DNA from: Pseudoips prasinana | Taxonomy: Eukaryota; Arthropoda; Insecta; Lepidoptera; Nolidae | Direction: 5' to 3' | DNA length: 64,000 nucleotides | Assembly (NCBI GenBank): GCA_951640165.1 | Contig: OX621240.1 | Location: 4,476,713-4,540,712 of the forward strand | Shown here: piece after piece, positions 1-8,272 of the stretch | Layout of the letters: every line of letters starts with the position of its first letter | How positions within the stretch are numbered: position 1 is the stretch's first letter | Made by a program: the position numbers and the translations under genes | Notes under the pieces: model-generated | Database searches by the model: none | Told to the model about the DNA's origin: nothing | What the model saw: only the letters and a program-made list of their open reading frames with translations

Positions 1-268
1 GGAGCTGGTTGGCGTATTGGTAAATACTTGCCTTTTACAGCACAGGTCTTGGGTTTGATTCCCACCCAGGACAGATATTTGTGTGTATGCACATGTCTGT
101 TTGTTCTGAGTCTGGGTGTTATTATCTATATAATGTATGTATGTATGTATTTACAAAAGAAAAGTAGTATATGTTGTATATCAGTTATCTAGTTTCCAAA
201 GTACAACCTCTGCTTAGTTTGGATCCGATAGCCGTGTCTGACTAATGTCCTAGGATATTATTATAATT
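1..268 (+). mobile_element. tRNA-derived SINE, family D (copy 1)
   Basis: The left part has a box-A-like stretch (ttggcgtattgg) and a box B (ggtttgattcc), followed by a tRNA-unrelated body containing gacagatatttgtgtg and ending in an att-rich tail. The same sequence recurs at 27926-28310 and, as its 3' half, around 42720-43080, which shows it is a dispersed family. The head may be cut by the window edge. Confidence 0.75.
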
Positions 269-282
269 ATAATAGAAGGTTA

Positions 283-338
283 TATATGGTTACGCTCAAA
301 GTGTAAACCAGTTTACACTTAGACCGTAACCATATAGA
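283..338. repeat. Imperfect inverted repeat (about 26-bp arms)
   Basis: The arm beginning tatatggttacg is mirrored around a very short centre at about 310 by an arm ending cgtaaccatata, with two or three mismatches. It is too short for an element with an open interior and may be a degraded foldback MITE. Confidence 0.6.
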
Positions 339-815
339 GAAACAGCGTACCTAGTAAATATCTATCGCTGAAACTTGCCAATCACGTCAGAAAAATAGTT
401 AGTCGTGATGGAACGGTTTAAATTTTTGTTTTAAAATCCTCTCTGCAAAATATTTTTCCCCTGTATATGTGACCTATCTACCTACTACATATGTATAGAG
501 CAATCCAATACCATTTCCATATGATTACATTTTTATTGATAACGTTATTGCCCAAAATACTTACATTTTGCAAGGGCGAATGTTTTGCGAATAAGTGACA
601 TTTTATTATGATTTAAGAGCAAGCGACAATTGATAAAAGAAGGTTGCATTTTCCTTATACTTTTTGGAGGCAAGTTACGGGTTGTGGGCAACCAAATATA
701 ACTTTTTGGTAAACCTCAAGTTTTGTAATTTTCAACCAGTGAGAGTTTACAATAAATTGATGTTCTTAGTATCTGGGCAAAGTTTTACTGTCATAGATTT
801 CAGCTTAGTAAAGCC
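339..815. other. No recognised feature
   Basis: AT-rich sequence. The only reading frames are short, begin at TTG, and have no recognisable domain. Confidence 0.5.
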
Positions 816-825
816 TAATTCCATT

Positions 826-1345
826 CATCATGGCAGCCAATTTATGCCGGAAATAGGCCTCCACAAAAAAAAAATCATAATGGAGTTTCCTTGGAGGGAT
901 ATGCCACAATCACTACGCTTGGCAGACGGGTTGGCGATCGCAATATGATAGTCATAATGGACAGACATGTCTGGCATATATTCTCTCGGGATGACTTATT
1001 TTTTTAACTTATTTCAGAGGACGACAAACGAGCAAGTGTGTGACCTGACGGTGATCACCGCCGCCCATGGACACTTGCAAAGTCAGCAAACAAGTGTTGC
1101 TGACCCTTGCTCCCACCCCGATGAGCTCTGGCGACCTAACTTACCTTACTTACACGCAAAAACACAACTTTAAAATTACTAATATTATTATTAAGGAATG
1201 CCTTCTGTAAGATGCAGGTATTTCCCCAGTCGGGCTGCTCTTTGAGCGGATGGGCGCTGTGCCCTACCTCTCTTAAAAGACTTCTACGTCCTCCATGGAA
1301 TGAGATGGGGTGTTGATATTCTATGCCGTGTGCCACACAGCAAAA
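826..1345 (-). mobile_element. Non-autonomous RTE derivative, interrupted
   Basis: On the minus strand it starts with the RTE 5' leader (tgctgtgtgg...acggcat) at 1345 and ends with the RTE 3' end and tail (cagccaa...tcatcat side) near 826. The coding middle of the 3.2-kb element is missing. It is flanked by a perfect 10-bp duplication, taattccatt, at 816-825 and 1346-1355. A foreign 282-bp segment (997-1278) sits inside it. Confidence 0.8.
997..1278. mobile_element. Unclassified insertion inside an RTE derivative
   Basis: Removing 997-1278 plus one copy of GACT (993-996 or 1279-1282) restores the uninterrupted RTE leader seen in related copies, so this is an insertion with a 4-bp duplication. 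I see no long terminal inverted repeats, no poly-A and no coding domain. Confidence 0.55.
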
Positions 1346-1355
1346 TAATTCCATT

Positions 1356-1689
1356 ACTTAGCGCATATTTTTTTTCTAAACAATAAAAAAATTAACAAAC
1401 GTCTGCATCACGATGGTGACAACATAAATGGCTCCCTCGTGGCAAAACATGGTAGGGGTCCAAAAAAACTTAGGAGAAAATCGTAGGGTAGTAGCGACCC
1501 TACGATTTACCGTTATATCGCCCGGGAATTTAATCGAAAACGACTTGCTTACGTCCTGATTTATCACCGCTTAGTGTAAATAGTTCTGCTGACCTACCAG
1601 TACTTAAGAATGGTATGTCTTTTTTAGGTTGTAGGAAATACTTGGAAAGAATTGTAGATAGAATTTACTTCTGTATGTAATAATATATT
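1356..1689. other. Unassigned sequence with a hairpin
   Basis: No gene is recognised. The stretch contains a perfect 12-bp-arm hairpin at 1478-1508 (aaatcgtagggt / accctacgattt, 7-nt loop). Confidence 0.5.
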
Positions 1690-1932
1690 ATGTAGGGACA
1701 ATGTCACACAGATCATCCTAGCCCCAAACTAAGCAAAGCTTGTACTATGGCTACCAGGCGACGATATACATACTTATATAGATAGATAAATACTTAAATA
1801 CATAGAAAACATCCATGACTCAGAAACAAATATTCGTGTTCATCACACAAATATTTGCACTTACCGGGATTCGAGCCCAGGACCACCATCTTCGTAGGCA
1901 GGAGCACTAACAACTAGGCTACGGTGACCGTC
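1690..1932 (-). mobile_element. tRNA-derived SINE, family A (copy 1)
   Basis: On the minus strand the head reads gacggtcaccgtagcctag, with box A tagcctagttg and a box-B-like motif near 1870. The body contains the family's cctggtagccatagtacaag segment and the tail ends in att repeats. At least six more copies lie in this window. Confidence 0.85.
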
Positions 1933-2162
1933 ATATGATAATAGCGTTTTATTAATCGTTATTTAAAGATATATTTGTAACAAAATAAAATTATGATTTC
2001 CTGTATTCTGAAAACTAAATATTAGACAGTTTTGGATTATATATTAAAATAGCTACTCGGAATATTTATCCACATTTTGAATATATAATTTAAACATCGA
2101 TAAAACCATTAAAATTATACTGTTATTTTTTGTAACCATACTCTAAACAAATTAATATCTAT

Positions 2163-2481
2163 TCTATACATATAATAAAATCGAAGGAAAGTCAAAACTG
2201 TACATTGAAATTTTTTTTAAAAGGATACCTTGGACGTAATCTACATTCGATATCGAAGCCAAAAATATAGTTTTTAGAATTTTTGTCCGTGTGTCTGTTT
2301 GTCTGGTTGTATGTCCGGGCTAAACTGTGAAATTACTGCATGGATATACTTCAAATTTTGCATGAATATAACTAAGAGGTCGGGTCAACATATAGGCTAC
2401 ATATTATCACGCTATCACCTACGGGGGAGGAGCTGTTAGCATTTATAAGATTTGACGGGTAAAACCGCGGGGCACAGCTAG
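2163..2481 (+). mobile_element. Non-autonomous Helitron, 318-bp subfamily (copy 1)
   Basis: It begins TCTATACATATAATAAAATC and ends gcggggcacagCTAG followed by T. A subterminal stem (cgg-gtaaaa-ccg) lies about 11 nt before CTAG. These are Helitron end signatures. There is no coding capacity. The base before the TC is T here rather than the usual A. Confidence 0.8.
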
Positions 2482-3202
2482 TATAATATATAAACATATA
2501 ATAGGGTATTTTTGTATAGAGTATGGCGGTTTAGAGACATTGTTCCAGACACACTGTGCCGGTAGGTATATGGTGTTAAAGAGGTGATCTGCAAATTATG
2601 GGTCCATATTGGCTCACCTAAAGTTCTTTACCCGAAATTGTTCTTCTTAACGATTTGTAATCCGAATGATCACTCTTCCTAAAAAATTTCATCCTAAAGT
2701 TTTCAATCATACTATTTGTACTGCTACCGGCGATGTCCATAACACTCATGTTTCCGAAAATTGTAATTAATAATATCATTAATGTAAATTTTTAAATTCC
2801 TACTGTTTTTTGTCATAACGCTTTTATCCCTAAACTAACTAATTAATGACCAAACCATAATTACCTAATTACCATAATATTTTCACTCATATTCAGAAAG
2901 AAACATTTACCAAGTGTAATAGAAATATATGTGGGTGGGAAGATAGTAACTAGCTAAATGGTCGCGGTTCTAACCTAACCTAACTCAAATTATTTCATAA
3001 AGGTACAACAAAAATTATGATTTTGAATAATAGTGTAAAAGATGCTCATGTTGAGAAAATATAGGAAAACAAATGAAAGTATAATAGATGTTTATTGCTA
3101 CTGACATTATGAAGTTGAATGCTTCGGTATTATGAGCATTAGAGACAGAGTAGTTAGGAATTGTGATTGTTAGGAAGAACATTTTCGGATTTTCAATTAA
3201 GT
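2482..3202. other. No recognised feature
   Basis: AT-rich. I see no repeat shared with the rest of the window and no coding signature. Confidence 0.45.
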
Positions 3203-3212
3203 ATCGGAGTTG

Positions 3213-3604
3213 CAATACTTCGGGATATGTCGGTGACTTTGGTTCGTCTGCGGATTTCGACATTTCTGATTCGATCCCGCAGGGAAACTCCGAGCATAGC
3301 CCTCTCCATTGCTCTTTGGGTGACCTTGAGCCTTCTAATAAGGCCCATAGTGAGCGACCACGTCTCACCCGAAGAATTGTAAAACTGAAGTGGCAGTGGG
3401 CGGGGCACATAGCTCGTAGAACCGATGGCCGTTGGGGCAGAAAGGTTCTTGAGTGGCGACCACGAACCGGAAGACGCAGCGTGGGCAGGCCCCCTACAAG
3501 ATGGACCGATGATCTTGTGCGGGTCGCTGGAAACTGCTGGATGCGAATAGCGCAAGACCGGCAATTGTAGAAATCTTTGGAGGAGGCCTGATATGATGAT
3601 GATG
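3213..3604 (+). mobile_element. RTE copy, 5'-truncated with internal inversion
   Basis: The right half (about 3368-3604) is the plus-oriented 3' end of the RTE LINE, finishing in gatatgatgatgatg. The left half (3213 to about 3367) is the adjoining upstream RTE segment in the opposite orientation. The whole is bounded by a perfect 10-bp duplication, atcggagttg (3203-3212 and 3605-3614). This is the classic twin-priming structure. The C-terminal coding sequence is readable (WRPRTGRRSVGRPPTRW) but the copy is dead. Confidence 0.9.
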
Positions 3605-3614
3605 ATCGGAGTTG

Positions 3615-4200
3615 AACATTTTTGGTGAACTTTGGCGTACCCGCAAATTTTCTTGAATGGACAGATGGCTATGAAACTACTGGGAAAGCCTCACCCCGAC
3701 TAACTTGTCCGTGTTTCGCGGATATTTTGATAAGTAAATAATATCTAGTATACTAGTGACGTTTTCGTTATTCCAATTTCCTAACGTACCTAACGAGATG
3801 GACTCAATTTATAAATTGTCTTGGATACTAGCTACATGTTATCATCCAACAAATCACGAAGGTACAAATAATGAAATTTGTGGTATACCACACTGAGTTA
3901 TCAATGCTAAATGTGTTATACAACACGTGTCACGTGTAGTTGTTATACTTACAGTAATATATCGAGTGTATGAAAATTCAAAGTGGCATGAAAATAATAC
4001 AGATAAATAGTAATTTAATTTCACTACCTATTATATTTACGTAACCTGCTATGTGCTTGCTATTTTCCTCCATTTGAAACAGTCACAGTCACAGTTCTTA
4101 GCTGGTAGTTACAGTATGATCAATATTCGTGTTTATATTTTTTATATCATAATAAACAACAGATACGCGTTCATTCTTAAATTAGTCAAACTATCATGTA
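3615..4200. other. No recognised feature
   Basis: AT-rich spacer between an RTE insertion and a MITE. No coding or RNA signature is seen. Confidence 0.4.
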
Positions 4201-4333
4201 CAGACGCCAGCACGTCCAGCTACCCCAATGTCCGATTTCTTTTATAGATTTTCAACTTTATCACAAAAGCATAAGGTTCACTTACAATTGGGGAAATTTG
4301 TCAGATCGGGGTAGCTTGATGTGCTGGCGTCTG
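4201..4333. mobile_element. Palindromic MITE, CAGACGCCAGC family (copy 1)
   Basis: Its terminal inverted repeats begin CAGACGCCAGCAC, cover most of the element's length and include taccccaatctg. It is flanked by TA on both sides (4199-4200, 4334-4335), which fits Tc1/mariner-type mobilisation. It has no coding capacity. Confidence 0.85.
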
Positions 4334-5309
4334 TACTACACTTATTTTGGTCGAAAATAAAATTTTGACCATCAACAGAATTTGAAATTGCATTTTTTAC
4401 CAATGGGCAGTTTTTACCAATTAAGCTACAGAGAATTTTCTTGAGCTACTAAATTAAGTATTCTCTTTCTAACAGATTCTTTGGTGAATGCTGTCGCCAT
4501 CTATTATCAGTATCGCTTAAATCATTCATAAATTTGCAAAGTCCCTCAAATGGCGAAAATCTTTCAATTAGAAAGATTTACAAATGAGACGTCCATTTCA
4601 GTCCACATTTATTATTAATTTTATTTCCGTTGGGAAAGAAATTTGACCTCTGTGAAAAGTGTATTTTTTTATATTATATTTTTTTTATGTTCAATTGGTT
4701 TGCGGTTGACAACTGTCTCGCCTAATGGTAAGCGAAGGTATGGTCGAAGGTGGACCGCGCGTACCCATAAGATGCCTGTTCACTCTAGCCTTGAATAAAC
4801 CCATGTTATAGTAGCCTGGAAACACGTCGTTCGGGAACCTTTGACTGCTTCACCGGACAATAAAAGCGAGCATGGTTCAAGTTTAGTGGTCTAGCAAATA
4901 AAACGACAATATATGTACGTACTCGTGCCGGAGGACCCCTCTTGGGGATCGTATTTTGATTCTGGGCGGCTACTGACGGGGTTGACGTAGGAAGGTCATT
5001 GATTTTAGGGACGATTTTTCTTACTTTCGTTTTACGTTGATACGCAATGACGCGGTCACTCGTCCGATTGAGGATCGATGAGGGCACATCATCGATACGA
5101 ATTCGAATAATACAGTTCATGGATAAATAAATACAATATAAACTCGAAACTGACGGATGCACTGAACGTGCGAGCCATTGCTCCATAATAGGAGTAAAAA
5201 AAAAACAATCTAGCGTAATAAACTTTAGCAAACTTATTGAAAGAAGGAAGAGTCTGGGCTTATGAACATCGGCAACGCATACCATAATTTGTATATATGA
5301 TACTCTTTG
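4334..5309. other. Mostly unassigned; one repeat-like patch
   Basis: No gene is recognised. About 4680-4800 (the patch with cgcctaatggtaagcgaagg) resembles a dispersed lepidopteran repeat of unknown class. The 187-codon minus-strand frame at 4806-5369 overlaps the start of a SINE and has no recognisable domain, so it is not called as a gene. Confidence 0.4.
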
Positions 5310-5700
5310 ACTGCCCCGTTGGTCTAGCGGTAGCGAGTTCAACCGCAGATAATGAGGTCCTGGGTTCAAATCCCGGGTCGGGCAAAAAAGTGATTTTGGG
5401 ATTTTTCCGTAAAAAGAAATTTCTCAGTATCAGCCCGAAGTCTGGGAGTTGGCGGTATTACACCCCCGTGCCTCGGAGAGCACGTAAAGCCGTCGATCCT
5501 GTACTTGTCCTCTATCCGGTCGTATCGCTAGTCGTCCCATCGGATCATGAGAATGATGGAATAGAAAGTGCCCCTGTGTTTGCGCACACACTTGTGCACT
5601 ATAATATGTCCTGCGCAATTAGCTGCCTGGGTGCGCGATCGGTCTCCATTGGTATTGGCCGCCGTGGCCGAAATTCGGTCGGGAGGACATTATTATATAT
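5310..5700 (+). mobile_element. tRNA-derived SINE, family B (copy 1)
   Basis: The head has box A (ttggtctagcggtagcg) and a perfect box B (gggttcaaatcccgggtc). A central domain at about 5465-5500 (cgtgcctcggagagcacgt) is shared with the 5S-headed SINE at 6572. The tail is gaggacattattatat. It is about 390 bp. Confidence 0.85.
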
Positions 5701-6119
5701 ACTCTATAATGTAACACTGTAATTCCTAGCAAAATAAGAAACAACAATAGTCGCAGGCCATTTATGTAGATATTGTTTTGGCTGACTGTACCTAGTTAGG
5801 TTTATTCTCAAAAATTCTACAAACTTTATGAACTAAGAAAAACATAACATAAATATAACAATAATTTGATAAATGAGGTTCGGTAAAGTCGTAAATTTTC
5901 ATTGTGGCGTGTTTTACGAGAATCCTAAAATTTGATGGCCTAAATGGGAATGGGAAAATATTGAGAGAATTTTCATTTTTCTTGATGACTTTCTACTTAC
6001 ATATTGTCAACGCATACAAAGAGTTGGAAAAGATAAGTGTTTATCCAATTTAAACAGATTTGTATATTATTAATTTTTAATAGTTATATAAATAAAGTTA
6101 CCTCTTCTGGTTTCTATGT
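5701..6119. other. No recognised feature
   Basis: AT-rich spacer without a recognised gene or repeat. Confidence 0.4.
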
Positions 6120-6395
6120 GTTTTAAAATTTGTCGGTTACAAACCAGAAGGGGTAAGATGATAGGATACCTAATCCGAAACGACCAGTTTATCACAAATA
6201 TAAGAAAATAGACGCAAGAAGAAAGAGAGGAAGACCGAGAAGAAAGTATACTGATCAACTTAAGGAAACATTACAGGTGGACAGTTATCAAGAAGTAAAA
6301 GAGATGGCTCTATATCGAAATAAATGGAGAATGCTACACAGACAATTGCCAAGCACTTACATTTTGGATAGATGGATAAAGTTACTAGGATTTTA
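6120..6395 (+). pseudogene. RTE-like LINE, C-terminal fragment
   Basis: Forward translation gives KMIGYLIRND, then after a 1-nt frameshift RRKRGRPRRKYTDQ ... QEVKEMALYRNKWR. Among RTE-type LINEs the C-terminus downstream of the reverse transcriptase typically reads GH..R...GRPR..W.DQ..SY.EVK..A.DR..WR. It belongs to a different RTE lineage from the element at 8253. Only the last roughly 75 codons remain, and the upstream reverse transcriptase is absent. Confidence 0.65.
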
Positions 6396-6571
6396 ATTTC
6401 AAAATTAAAATCGAATAGAGCGGTACACTTCTTTGTCTCATAATATACTTAAATCGTTGGCCCTTGGCTAGCCCGACTTTTGCATCATGAGATTGAGGGA
6501 ATAAGGAGTGCACATGTGTTGGCGCATAAACTATGGATAGTCTTTGTTGATACTGATTCACATCACATCAT

Positions 6572-6815
6572 CAGCCTGATGCTATGAAGGCGCTCATAGC
6601 TAGATGCTTTCACCGGTCCGTAAGCGATCGGTGAGGTTAAGTAACTAGGCTCGCGGTCAGTCCATAGATGGGTGACTGCCAGTGGTTTTAATTTCTGAGC
6701 GTCTCCGTGCTTCGGAGGGCACGTTAAGCTGTCGGTCCCGGTTGTAGTCATTAGGCAACAGTCGTTAAGCCATGTCAGAGGCCTGCTGAGCGGCTTGAAC
6801 ATGTGTTCTTCGTCT
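6572..6815 (+). mobile_element. 5S-rRNA-headed SINE (SINE3 type)
   Basis: Positions about 6613-6675 resemble the 5S rRNA internal promoter region: cgatcggtgaggttaag (compare CGATCACCGAAGTTAAG of 5S rRNA), then cgcggtcagt and gatgggtgac (compare CGCGGTCAGT...GATGGGTGACC). The body that follows (about 6695-6815) includes cgtgcttcggagggcacgtt, the domain shared with SINE-B, and cgttaagccatgtcagaggc. It is a retroposed, decayed copy and not a 5S gene, because the flanks and length do not match 5S rRNA. The 5' limit is approximate. Confidence 0.7.
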
Positions 6816-7110
6816 CCAAGACCGCAGTGCAGTATCCAGTTATGTTTAGGAACACGCATCGATTTACAGCAATATCTGTTAAGGCTCGATGTAATCATTT
6901 AAATTAACAACTAGAGGTTTTTATATTGGTAGATGTCACCTCGTCGTGCTCAAACGTACACCTTTGTTTGAAGCCACAGTACCGTGAGGGAATAGATAAT
7001 AAATGAAGAACATACAAATTTTGCGGTAACCCGCACGACCGCCCGCCCACTCGTCTGCGCTCCATTGCGGCCGAACGCTGAACTTCGTAGCTTCTTTGTT
7101 ACATAAGATA
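6816..7110. other. Unassigned spacer
   Basis: No recognised feature. Base composition changes sharply to GC-rich from about 7020. Confidence 0.35.
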
Positions 7111-7740
7111 CTAGCGGCCCGTCCCGGCTTCGCACATGTGGACATTAATTTTTCAAACATTTTGGCATAACGTAAACCTCTATCTCGGCAAGCAAAGCGT
7201 TCAAAGCGAACGCGATTATGAAGCGGTGACACGCAAATTCAATGCGATGCGGCGCGACGCGGTGGCTATGTCCTACGTGCACGCGAATCGTCTCGCGCAG
7301 CCGCCACCAACGCGGCAACGGCCGCGGCGCAAAAACACGACGGCACCGCATCCAGTTCGCGCGAAAATATCAAGCCAATTACCAAGCTTCATCTCGCGCC
7401 GCTCCGCACCGCGTTTAGTCACGTAGGACACTTCGTTAGATTTCAACTGTTTGTTGTTTTCGTGCCGCACCACTTCGCGTTCGCGTTTAGATCGCTCACG
7501 CAGGACGTCGCGTAACTCCGTCAACTGTTTTTTAAGTTCTGGAACGATGTTGAGCCTCGTACTTGGTGAAGTATTACCCTGAGGTAAAAACACTCAGGAT
7601 GAACGCTTTACAACCTTCCCAATGCCGCATCATATTTTATACCTGGATTTCCACCTATCCTGCAATCCAGCAGTGGCGCGGTGCTACGGCGCGTTACGGC
7701 GGCGTAGTAGCGGCAAATTATTTAATTTCAATTTTATTAA
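7111..7740 (-). mobile_element. Helitron-like terminus with GC-rich body
   Basis: Read on the minus strand, the sequence ends ...ccgggacgggccgCTAG followed by T, a Helitron-type 3' end. To its right lies about 600 bp of GC- and CpG-rich DNA, unlike the AT-rich surroundings. The minus strand there can encode a charged, coiled-coil-like stretch (LKKQLTELRDVLRERSKRER) at about 7450-7540, but neither a domain nor an intact gene is recognisable. The 5' end of the element was not found, so the outer limit is only where GC content drops. Confidence 0.4.
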
Positions 7741-7749
7741 ACTCGTAAT

Positions 7750-8243
7750 ATCTTTCAAATGGAATGTCTGATTTTAATAAACTAAAAAGTAATTTACAGG
7801 TATTTAAACAGCCTTGCTTGAACAATCATTTATTTAGGTAAGGATTAAGGAAAAAGTGTAAACAACTTGGTCTGATTTTGGTCGTAATGATTATAAATTA
7901 TAAAATGTAAAAAAGTCATTGTAGTGACATAACTACAATAGCTAGACACATGATATCGTGACATTTTTGTACATATTTATATGTTCTTTAATATTGTGGA
8001 ACATTTTTTTGTTCAATCATCAATAGTTTGCGCAGCGCTTCCGATGAAAGATATTTTATAGCTATTTTTTTACACCTTTGGTAAGATCATTGTAGTTTTA
8101 GTAGGGATTTTATTTTTTCTTGCAATTAAAATAGCCTATATTAATCAGTGATAATGCAGCATTCAAAAGATGAAAGAATTTTTAAAATCGGTCCAGTACT
8201 TTTTGAGCCTATTCTTTACAAACATACATATAAACCTTTTCTC
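7750..8243. other. No recognised feature
   Basis: AT-rich spacer ending at the target-site duplication of the full-length RTE element. Confidence 0.4.
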
Positions 8244-8252
8244 ATTATAATC
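8244..8252. repeat. Target-site duplication of the full-length RTE (3' side)
   Basis: attataatc here matches attataatc at 11431-11439 perfectly. Confidence 0.85.
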
Positions 8253-8272
8253 TCATCATCATCATCATCATA

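Noticed and set aside
4806..5369. 187-codon minus-strand frame
   Set aside because: No recognisable domain; it overlaps the head of a SINE and has unremarkable composition.
6600..6680. A 5S rRNA gene
   Set aside because: Only the internal region resembles 5S; the 5' end and the downstream stem are replaced by SINE sequence.
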